DNA of 12,200 nucleotides from Candidatus Dadabacteria bacterium (GTDB lineage: Bacteria > Desulfobacterota_D > UBA1144 > Nemesobacterales > CSP1-2), in NCBI GenBank assembly GCA_022615255.1, contig JAKEHC010000158.1, positions 1 to 12,200 on the forward strand, written 5' to 3'. Both the position numbers and the translations under genes were made by a program. Positions 7,256 to 12,200 of the stretch are shown piece by piece. The notes beneath the pieces are model-generated. The model saw only the letters and a list, made by a program, of their open reading frames with translations, did no database searches and was not told the origin of the DNA. The stretch's first letter is position 1, and every line of letters starts with the position of its first letter.

Positions 7256-7909
7256 ATGTCTAAACGAGAAAGAATAAAGGGGTTTTATTCCGCGTTATTC
7301 AAAAGATACGGCTCTCAAGGTTGGTGGCCCTCCGAGACTCCACTCGAGTGTATGCTCGGCGCCATCTTAACACAAAACACCTCATGGAAAAACGTAGAAA
7401 AGGCTCTAGGAAATCTCAAAGACAGGGGTTTAATATCGGTAGAGAAACTATCCGTGGTTCCAGCTCATGTGCTTGCTGAGCTTATTCGTCCATCGGGTTA
7501 TTTCAACCAGAAGGCAATAAAGATTAAAAACTTCATCAAGTTCATAAAAGAAAACTACGATGGAATGCTAGAAAAGATGTTTAAAGAAGATTCAAAGAAG
7601 CTCAGGGAAAAGCTTCTTGGAATAAAAGGCATCGGTCCTGAAACGGCAGATAGCATTCTTCTCTATGCCGCTAAGAAACCGATATTCGTTGTCGACGCCT
7701 ATACATACAGGATTCTTTCGAGGCACGCTTTAATTCCAGAAGACTCAGACTATAAAGAGATTCAAGAGCTATTTATGGATATCTTACCAAAACACACTAG
7801 GCTTTTTAACGAATATCATGCCCTTCTGGTTAAGGTTGGTAAGGAACATTGCAAAAAGAAGCCTATCTGTAATGGTTGCCCCCTGGAATATGATCCACAT
7901 GCGGTTTAA
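7256..7909 (+). CDS. HhH-GPD DNA glycosylase, MagIII/endonuclease III-like
   Basis: Base-excision-repair glycosylase of the helix-hairpin-helix superfamily, 217 aa, likely removing damaged (perhaps alkylated) bases. The N-terminal part has PLECMLGAILTQNTSWKNVEKAL, as in the MagIII-like branch. The helix-hairpin-helix is LLGIKGIGPETADSILL, and the catalytic Asp is Asp147 in VVDAYTYR. Glu129 stands 18 residues before this Asp, exactly where endonuclease III has its catalytic Lys (120 versus 138 in E. coli). AP-lyase activity is therefore probably absent and the enzyme monofunctional. The C-terminus keeps only three cysteines (199, 205, 208) of the usual four of the 4Fe-4S loop and ends soon after. 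The start at 7256 is preferred to a GTG 18 bp upstream because family similarity begins here; neither has a clear ribosome binding site. It is divergent from gcvT. The exact substrate is not determinable. Confidence 0.88.
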   Translation: MSKRERIKGFYSALFKRYGSQGWWPSETPLECMLGAILTQNTSWKNVEKALGNLKDRGLISVEKLSVVPAHVLAELIRPSGYFNQKAIKIKNFIKFIKENYDGMLEKMFKEDSKKLREKLLGIKGIGPETADSILLYAAKKPIFVVDAYTYRILSRHALIPEDSDYKEIQELFMDILPKHTRLFNEYHALLVKVGKEHCKKKPICNGCPLEYDPHAV

Positions 7910-7945
7910 AGTGGATTTGACCCAATAATGGCTTTAGTAGGATTC

Positions 7946-7984
7946 TAATGTAGCGGCGACCTTCAGGTCGCCAATGCTACATTA
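7946..7984. repeat. GTAG-type palindrome between the glycosylase gene and rplT
   Basis: The outer arms TAATGTAGC/GCTACATTA enclose inner arms GGCGACC/GGTCGCC with a TTCA loop; a three-base AAT bulge sits on the 3' side. GTAG precedes the inner stem. It fills the space between two convergent genes and touches the rplT stop. A strong hairpin would form in either transcript and might protect or end the mRNAs, but neither strand shows a U-tract, so it is not a canonical intrinsic terminator. Confidence 0.8.
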
Positions 7985-8338
7985 TTAATTCAGATTTGCC
8001 CTAACTGTATCTACAACCGACTTAAAATTCTCAGGGTCTCTTACAGCCATTTCAGCAAGGGTTTTCCTGTCGATCTCAACCCCCGCCCTTCTCATCGCGC
8101 CAACGAACTCACTATAGGACAGACCATAGGGCCTTACAGCCGCGTTTATTCTTACAATCCATAGCCTTCTAAAATCGCGTTTTCTCTGGCGCCTGTCCCT
8201 ATAGGCATAGGCAAGCGCGCGAAGTAGAGTCTCCTTGGCCCTTCTTATAAGGTTCTTTCTTCTTCCCCAGTAACCCTTTGAGAGCTTTAGTAATCTTTTC
8301 CTTCTCCTTCTCGATGCAACTCCACCTTTTACCCTCAT
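7985..8338 (-). CDS. rplT: 50S ribosomal protein L20
   Basis: Large-subunit protein that binds 23S rRNA early in assembly and, in several bacteria, represses its own operon. The 117 aa length is typical. It starts MRVKGGVASRRRRKRLLK and has the very basic N-terminal arm, then KGYWGRRKNLIRRAKETLLRALAYAYRDR, LWIVRINAA and the C-terminal EFVGAMRRAGVEIDRKTLAEMA. The ATG has a good Shine-Dalgarno, AAGGAG at 8346-8351. A 30-bp palindrome ends on the base just before this site. It is the last gene of the thrS-infC-rpmI-rplT order, 80 bp after rpmI. Confidence 0.98.
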   Translation of the reverse strand: MRVKGGVASRRRRKRLLKLSKGYWGRRKNLIRRAKETLLRALAYAYRDRRQRKRDFRRLWIVRINAAVRPYGLSYSEFVGAMRRAGVEIDRKTLAEMAVRDPENFKSVVDTVRANLN

Positions 8339-8351
8339 TAATTTTCTCCTT

Positions 8352-8381
8352 AGTAGAGACGCAAAATTTTGCGTCTCTACT
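8352..8381. repeat. Perfect 30-bp palindrome before rplT
   Basis: Two 15-base arms (AGTAGAGACGCAAAA and its reverse complement) meet without a spacer. The ends read GTAGAGACG/CGTCTCTAC, as in the element at 11474-11504, so the two belong to one dispersed family. In the operon transcript the hairpin would end directly against the rplT ribosome binding site. On the plus strand it is followed by TCTTTTTT, which looks terminator-like only for antisense transcripts. An AT-rich tract of the TATTCTATATTCTGG type fills 8390-8412. Confidence 0.9.
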
Positions 8382-8418
8382 CTTTTTTCTTCTGTATTCT
8401 ATATTCTGGCTCCCAAAT

Positions 8419-8625
8419 TCATAAATAAGGCACGACCCTCCTTACCCTTCTTGCTTCTGCCCCCTCAAGATAGCTTTGCGTGCGGAGCCTTCTCATTCTC
8501 TTTCTTCCCTTTTTCTCATTTGAGTGGCTTTTTCCGCCATGTGCCATTTTCACCTTACCACTAGCGCTGACTTTATAAAACCGCTTTGCCGCGCTTCTAT
8601 TTGTTTTTATCTTGATTTTTCCCAT
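8419..8625 (-). CDS. rpmI: 50S ribosomal protein L35
   Basis: Small basic protein of the large ribosomal subunit, 68 aa. It is recognised by KIKTNRSAAKRFYKVSASGKVK near the N-terminus and by the run of Lys/Arg residues, including KKGRKRMRRLR, which is the family pattern. The C-terminus ARRVRRVVPYL is also typical. The ATG has AGGAAAGAG a few bases upstream. It lies between infC (16-bp gap, 8626-8640) and rplT, the usual position. Confidence 0.97.
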   Translation of the reverse strand: MGKIKIKTNRSAAKRFYKVSASGKVKMAHGGKSHSNEKKGRKRMRRLRTQSYLEGAEARRVRRVVPYL

Positions 8626-8640
8626 TCTCTTTCCTATTAT

Positions 8641-9153
8641 TTATTTTTTCTTTGGTGCAATAACCATTATAAGACTTTTTCCCTCAAATTTTGGTAATGC
8701 GTCGATTAATCCAATATCAATTATTCTTTCGATTATCTTCTCAGCGAGCTCCTTTCCTAACTCCGGATGTGTAATTTCCCTGCCTCTAAAGGATATCCTG
8801 ACTTTGGACTTGTGACCATCTTCGAGAAATTCTCTAATTCGATTTATCTTGACGTCAAGGTCATGCTCTCCTATATTAGGTCTAAAATTAACCTCCTTGA
8901 CTAACTGCACCTTCTGCTTTTTGGCTACAGCCTGCTTTTTAAGCTCGTATTTGTACTTGCCATAATCCATCAGCCTGCATACAGGCGGCATTGCATTCGG
9001 CGCAACTTCAACAAGATCAAATCCCAGCTCCTCTGCCATTTTAAGTGCCTCACGAACCGGAATAACTCCTAACTGCTTTCCATCGGACGCAATCACTCTG
9101 ACTTCTCTCGCCCTTATCCTTTCATTTACCCGTATTTCGGGTTCTCTTACTAT
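8641..9153 (-). CDS. infC: Translation initiation factor IF-3, probable AUA start
   Basis: IF-3 binds the 30S subunit, prevents 50S joining and checks the start codon-initiator tRNA pairing. The N-terminal domain has VNERIRAREVRVIASDGKQLGVIP and the family signature PPVCRLMDYGKYKYE; a Lys-rich linker follows; the C-terminal domain has VKEVNFRPNIGEHDLDVKI and VRISFRGREITHPELG. No ATG, GTG or TTG lies at the expected point. The best start is ATA at 9151-9153. It shares ATAG with the thrS stop, has GGGAGGT 9 bases upstream, and yields MVREPEIRVNERIR at a typical IF-3 length of 170 aa. A GTG at 9172-9174 (177 aa) is the nearest conventional start, but it lies within the Shine-Dalgarno region and has no ribosome binding site of its own. 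Rare AUU/AUA/AUC starts are known for infC and underlie its autoregulation. The gene identity is certain; the start is inferred. Confidence 0.93.
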   Translation of the reverse strand: MVREPEIRVNERIRAREVRVIASDGKQLGVIPVREALKMAEELGFDLVEVAPNAMPPVCRLMDYGKYKYELKKQAVAKKQKVQLVKEVNFRPNIGEHDLDVKINRIREFLEDGHKSKVRISFRGREITHPELGKELAEKIIERIIDIGLIDALPKFEGKSLIMVIAPKKK

Positions 9154-11105
9154 GACTGTTCTACCTCCCTCCACATATGCGGGTCATTCTCTTTTCCAAT
9201 TAAACCCAAGAAGGCTTCGGTTGTCATGGAAGGAAGATTTTTTCCTCCACGCTTTCTCGGCGTAACTGTTTTATTCTCGACCTCCTTCTCTCCAATAACC
9301 AATAGATAAGGAATCTTCTCCAGTTGAGCCTCTCTTACCTTTAGTCCAAGCTTTTCGTTCCTGAAATCCTTATCTACCCTCAAATCATGTTTCTTGAGAG
9401 TCTCATAAACATCTTGAGCATAAGAGATCTGTCCCTCTCCTATTGAAGCAACTCGGACCTGAACAGGGCTAAGCCAAAGTGGAAAAGCGCCTCCGTAGTG
9501 TTCAATTAATATTCCAAAAAACCTCTCAAACGACCCAAGCAGCGCTCGATGTATCATAATCGGGGCATGGCGTGAGTTGTCGTCACCAATGAAGTTTATG
9601 TTAAACCTCTCCGGGAGGTTAAAATCTACCTGAATTGTAGAGCACTGCCAAGCCCTGCCCAATACATCCTTTATCCTTAAATCAATCTTCGGGCCATAGA
9701 ATGCGCCTCCCCCTTCGTCTGTAGCATAATCTACTCCCTTGGTTTCAAGAGCGCCCTTAAGCGCCTCTGTAGCCCTTTCCCAGCCCTCTTCGCTTCCCAC
9801 AAACTTTTCAGGACGAGTGGAGAGATACGCCTCATAGTCATCAAATCCGAAGGTTCTAAGGAAAAAGATCGTTAAATCGAGCGCGCCTAGAACTTCTCCC
9901 TCAATCTGGTCAGGTCTGCAAAATATATGGGCATCATCCTGAGAAAATCCCCTTACCCTTAAAAGACCATGTAGAACCCCGGAGCGCTCATATCTGTAAA
10001 CGGTGCCGATTTCAGCCCATCTAAGAGGGAGGTCTCTATAGCTTCTTACCTTAGATTTATAAATCATGATGTGAAATGGGCAAGTCATAGGCTTTATCTG
10101 GTAAGCTATGTCATCAATATCCATTGAGGAATACATATATTCCTGGTAAAAATCCAGGTGCCCGCTTGTCTTCCAAAGGTCTAATTTTGCAACGTGTGGG
10201 GTGAAGAGAATATCATATCCACGGCGTTCATGCTGGCTCCGCCAAAAATCCTCAATAACTCGTCTTATTCTCGCTCCCTTCGGATGCCAAAGGACTAACC
10301 CCGGTCCAATCTCATCTTGAATGCTAAAAAGGTCTAGCTCCCTTCCAAGCCTTCTGTGGTCCCGTTTTTTAGCCTCTTCAATCTTAGCCAGATACTCATC
10401 CAGGTCCCTTTTATTAGAAAAAGCAGTGCCGTAAATCCTTTGAAGCATTGGATTTTTCTCATCCCCCCGCCAGTAAGCCCCGGCAATGCTTAGGAGTTTA
10501 AACGCCTTCACATAACCCGTTGATGGAACGTGTGGGCCCCTACAGAGATCATACCAATCCCCCTGCTGATAGATAGTAATTTGCTCATTATAAGGAAGTT
10601 CGTTTATGATCTCAACCTTATACGTCTCTCCATCATTTTCAAAAATCCTGATTGCTTCCTCCCTAGACACCTTTTTTCTAATTAACGGCTTATCTTCATC
10701 TATTATTTGCCTCATCTTATCTTCTATCTTCTCTAAATCTTCTGGTACAAATCCCCGTGAATAATCAAAATCGTAATAAAACCCATTCTCTATAACGGGT
10801 CCAATTGTAACCTTGATCCTCTCATTAGGTTTCATATCCTTATTGAATACGCTTTGAACCGCCTCTGCCATGACATGGGCAGCCGTATGTCTTATTAGCT
10901 CAAGTCCCGAAGTGGAATTGAGAGTAACCGGTTCGATAGTAGAGTCTAAATCCACCTCAAACCAAAAGTCTACAAGCCTTCCGTTAGCCCTGGCGCCAAT
11001 TATGTTATCTCCAATTCCTAGGGATCTAAATATCTGTCCTATAGTCATTCCCTTCGGAAAGGTTTTTATCTCTCCGTCTGGAAGTTTTATTTGCACCTTT
11101 TCCAT
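9150..11105 (-). CDS. thrS: Threonyl-tRNA synthetase
   Basis: Class II synthetase that charges tRNA-Thr and edits mischarged Ser, 651 aa, the normal bacterial length. An N-terminal TGS domain (1-60) is followed by the editing domain with H73-TAA-H77 and the distal YDLCRGPHVPSTG. The catalytic core has motif 2 (RYERSGVLHGLLRVRGFSQDDAH), motif 3 (HRALLGSFERFFGILIEHY) and the three zinc ligands Cys342, His393 and His519. The C-terminal anticodon domain includes KVREAQLEKIPYLLVIGEKE. The frame is open further upstream, but those codons are the 3' half of tRNA-Val, so the ATG at 11105 is chosen; its ribosome binding site is weak. It starts 18 bp after the tRNA and overlaps infC by 4 bp, so one transcript is likely. 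No T-box fits in the gap. Confidence 0.97.
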   Translation of the reverse strand: MEKVQIKLPDGEIKTFPKGMTIGQIFRSLGIGDNIIGARANGRLVDFWFEVDLDSTIEPVTLNSTSGLELIRHTAAHVMAEAVQSVFNKDMKPNERIKVTIGPVIENGFYYDFDYSRGFVPEDLEKIEDKMRQIIDEDKPLIRKKVSREEAIRIFENDGETYKVEIINELPYNEQITIYQQGDWYDLCRGPHVPSTGYVKAFKLLSIAGAYWRGDEKNPMLQRIYGTAFSNKRDLDEYLAKIEEAKKRDHRRLGRELDLFSIQDEIGPGLVLWHPKGARIRRVIEDFWRSQHERRGYDILFTPHVAKLDLWKTSGHLDFYQEYMYSSMDIDDIAYQIKPMTCPFHIMIYKSKVRSYRDLPLRWAEIGTVYRYERSGVLHGLLRVRGFSQDDAHIFCRPDQIEGEVLGALDLTIFFLRTFGFDDYEAYLSTRPEKFVGSEEGWERATEALKGALETKGVDYATDEGGGAFYGPKIDLRIKDVLGRAWQCSTIQVDFNLPERFNINFIGDDNSRHAPIMIHRALLGSFERFFGILIEHYGGAFPLWLSPVQVRVASIGEGQISYAQDVYETLKKHDLRVDKDFRNEKLGLKVREAQLEKIPYLLVIGEKEVENKTVTPRKRGGKNLPSMTTEAFLGLIGKENDPHMWREVEQS

Positions 11106-11123
11106 AATTAATAAAGTACCTGA

Positions 11124-11198
11124 TGGTGAGCGCGGCAGGATTTGAACCTGCGACCTCTTGCGCGTCAAGCAAGCGCTCTCCCCCTGAGCTACGCGCTC
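11124..11198 (-). tRNA. tRNA-Val (anticodon GAC)
   Basis: The minus strand folds as a full cloverleaf of 75 bases including an encoded CCA. The acceptor stem is GAGCGCG/CGCGCTC with discriminator A. The D stem is GCTC/GAGC, the anticodon stem CTTGC/GCAAG with loop TTGACGC (anticodon GAC), and the T arm GCAGG-TTCGAAT-CCTGC. It lies 18 bp before thrS and downstream of a strong promoter-like pair, so it appears to lead the thrS operon transcript. Confidence 0.97.
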
Positions 11199-11219
11199 AA
11201 ACCAAAATTCTAAGGATTC

Positions 11220-11249
11220 ATTCTACTTAGAGATAGCCCAGACTGTCAA
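11220..11249 (-). promoter_or_regulatory. Promoter of tRNA-Val and probably the thrS operon
   Basis: On the minus strand TTGACA (11244-11249, perfect -35) is followed after 18 bp by TAGAAT (11220-11225, five of six matches to the -10). Transcription would start about 15 bases before the tRNA 5' end. No other comparable promoter was seen before thrS. Confidence 0.65.
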
Positions 11250-11302
11250 GAACTGAGGTCATCACACATGACACTACTCCTATTGCATGCCGTCTACTAT
11301 GG

Positions 11303-11327
11303 GTAGGCGACGAGTCTTGCTCGTCGC
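11303..11327 (+). repeat. GTAG-type hairpin
   Basis: GTAG is followed by arms GCGACGAG and CTCGTCGC around a TCTTG loop, eight perfect base pairs. The 3' side lacks a CTAC partner. No U-tract follows, so a terminator role is not supported. Confidence 0.7.
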
Positions 11328-11473
11328 TTTCTTTACGAAAGAAGGGAATAAAAGGTCTCCCTTTTCAAAAGGCCTGTCCTGACCGCTTCGAAGGAGAGAT
11401 TTAGAGGGATTTCATGATAGGCTTCCAACATAAATCGGATTGCCCTACGTCCTCTTGCATGGTGTAAACATAC

Positions 11474-11504
11474 TGTAGAGACGACCCGGCGGGTCGTCTC
11501 TACA
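11474..11504. repeat. Near-perfect 31-bp palindrome
   Basis: Fifteen-base arms starting TGTAGAGACGACCCG pair around a single central G. The outer GTAGAGACG/CGTCTCTAC is identical to that of the palindrome at 8352-8381, while the centres differ (GACCC here, CAAAA there). It is therefore a second copy of one repeat family with a variable core. Confidence 0.88.
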
Positions 11505-11543
11505 AAGGTAGTCTAAAACCAACGAACAATCCCCTCATCTGGT

Positions 11544-11565
11544 GGTGGGGTTAGAAGACCCCACC
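11544..11565. repeat. Inverted repeat GGTGGGGT/ACCCCACC
   Basis: Eight-base perfect arms surround a six-base loop (TAGAAG). It is not followed by a T-run on either strand. It looks like another dispersed palindrome, unrelated in stem sequence to its neighbours. Confidence 0.65.
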
Positions 11566-11582
11566 TAGCCTTAACTTTATTA

Positions 11583-11608
11583 GGGCAGACACAAGGGTCT
11601 GCCCCTAC
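11583..11608 (-). repeat. GTAG-type hairpin, minus orientation
   Basis: Read on the minus strand, GTAG is followed by the arm GGGCAGAC, a loop, and the arm GTCTGCCC. This is the same layout, GTAG at the foot of a GC-rich hairpin, as the elements at 7946, 8352, 11303 and 11474. Confidence 0.75.
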
Positions 11609-11649
11609 ACAAACATACACCATGCGAGCAGGCTTTCGCCCGTCCGCCT

Positions 11650-11715
11650 GTGGTGAGCATAGTCGAACCGCTTCCCAAAGTGCAAATTATCAAACCTGTA
11701 GTGAGCCTGTCGAAC
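11650..11715 (+). repeat. Pair of related short repeats (GTGAGC..GTCGAAC)
   Basis: Two copies, 11650-11669 (GTGGTGAGCATAGTCGAACC) and 11698-11715 (GTAGTGAGCCTGTCGAAC), share GTGAGC and GTCGAAC and lie 48 bp apart. The pattern resembles half-elements of a dispersed repeat common in environmental bacterial genomes; that resemblance is from memory and unverified. Confidence 0.6.
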
Positions 11716-11727
11716 TCTTGCCAAATC

Positions 11728-12200
11728 TCAACGATTACGGGCGCAGCGGAAGCCGATGCTGAGGCCCGAGACCGAAGGCGCAACGTCGGCAACGAGCGCG
11801 AAGACTCCGGCGCTCGCGCCAAAGTCGAAGCCGCCGCCGCGGAAGAGCGCCGCCGGAAATCTGTCAGCCTCAGGAAACGCCTCATCTATTCCAAAGATTA
11901 GGTCCATGCCATAAAGAGCAGTGGATACATCTCCTCGATCATTATCACCGTTATCCTGTATCCAGTCTGCTACCCATTCAAATAGGTTCCCTACCATATC
12001 AAATGCCCCAAAGTTTGAGACACAGTTTGAGCGAGAACCTGTGGCAGTTACGTCAAAAGGTGGACCGCCAATATTGCAGTCTGTCATCTCATTGTCCGTC
12101 CCAGGGTCAGGAGTCCCTGCGGCTGCCCCCTGCCACTCTGCATTTGTGGGTAGTCTCTTCCCTACATTCAAACATGCCTGCTGTGCCTGAAACCAGGTGA
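11728..12200 (-). CDS. SUMF1/formylglycine-generating-enzyme-like domain protein, 5' end outside the window
   Basis: C-terminal part of a protein with the FGE-sulfatase (SUMF1) fold; the frame is open to the right edge, so the N-terminus is missing. Visible landmarks in order are TWFQAQQACLNVGKRLPT, the NAEWQGAA segment, NFGAFDMVGNLFEWVADW (the core with metal-binding-type residues), FRGGGFDFG, and the terminal SIGFRCARNR. In true formylglycine-generating enzymes a pair of cysteines follows the RGGS-type motif. Here the matching stretch, FDFGASAGVFALVADVAP, has none, so sulfatase activation is unlikely. Many SUMF1-fold proteins have other roles, so no function is assigned. An internal TTG at 12171 is not taken as a start because family similarity continues upstream of it. 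The last roughly 150 bp are markedly GC-rich compared with the rest of the window. Confidence 0.85.
   Translation of the reverse strand, partial: TWFQAQQACLNVGKRLPTNAEWQGAAAGTPDPGTDNEMTDCNIGGPPFDVTATGSRSNCVSNFGAFDMVGNLFEWVADWIQDNGDNDRGDVSTALYGMDLIFGIDEAFPEADRFPAALFRGGGFDFGASAGVFALVADVAPSVSGLSIGFRCARNR

Larger units (their letters stand above)
11199..11727. other. Gene-free patchwork of palindromes and degenerate dispersed repeats
   Basis: No ORF here looks like a real protein; those present are shadows of repeats or of the adjoining gene. Apart from the tRNA promoter at the left end, the stretch holds at least five hairpin-capable elements (11303-11327, 11360-11372, 11474-11504, 11544-11565, 11583-11608) and a pair of related short direct repeats (11650-11669 and 11698-11715). 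The density suggests repeated insertion and decay of REP/MITE-like elements between two operons. Confidence 0.75.

Noticed and set aside
11106..11168. Longer thrS start at 11168
   Set aside because: The extra codons are translation of tRNA-Val; ThrS similarity begins at the ATG at 11105.
11106..11300. T-box leader for thrS
   Set aside because: Only 18 bp lie between tRNA-Val and thrS, and no T-box consensus or terminator hairpin is visible upstream.
11580..11901. Small Ser/Arg-rich and Glu/Arg-rich ORFs on both strands
   Set aside because: They are frame shadows of the SUMF1-like gene and of palindromic repeats, with low complexity and no recognisable domain or ribosome binding site.

Overview
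The window comes from a Gram-negative bacterial chromosome of moderately AT-rich composition. The evidence is a lipoprotein-type periplasmic peptidyl-prolyl isomerase, a SurA-like chaperone with a signal sequence, a single-chain glycine decarboxylase, and a thrS-infC-rpmI-rplT operon of standard bacterial order. The protein sequences and the dense GTAG-type palindromic repeats would fit a deltaproteobacterial or related uncultured lineage, but this is an impression and not a demonstrated placement.

Region 1 (6-2561, + strand) holds two parvulin-type proteins of the cell envelope. The first is a lipoprotein with a SurA-like N-terminal region and one parvulin domain. The second has the same SurA-like core, but a block of seven and a half MORN repeats sits between its signal sequence and that core. 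This MORN-SurA architecture is the least ordinary thing in the window. Region 2 (2558-7148, - strand) is the glycine cleavage system in the order gcvT, gcvH, gcvP, lacking only the shared L-protein (lipoamide dehydrogenase). gcvT and gcvH overlap; gcvP is set apart by 174 bp. gcvP and the MORN-SurA gene converge and overlap at their stop codons. Region 3 (7256-7909, + strand) is a small HhH-GPD DNA glycosylase of the MagIII/endonuclease III type, divergent from gcvT.

Region 4 (7985-11198, - strand) is a translation operon read right to left: tRNA-Val(GAC), threonyl-tRNA synthetase, initiation factor IF-3, ribosomal proteins L35 and L20. A good sigma-70-like promoter lies just before the tRNA. 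infC appears to start at an AUA codon overlapping the thrS stop in an ATAG junction, which fits the known use of rare start codons for IF-3 autoregulation. A perfect 30-bp palindrome abuts the rplT ribosome binding site.

Region 5 (11199-11727) has no convincing gene. It is a patchwork of short palindromes and degenerate dispersed repeats. Several carry a GTAG tetranucleotide at the hairpin foot, as REP elements do. Region 6 (11728 to the right edge, - strand) is the 3' part of a gene encoding a formylglycine-generating-enzyme-like (SUMF1-fold) domain that lacks the catalytic cysteines and becomes GC-rich at its end.
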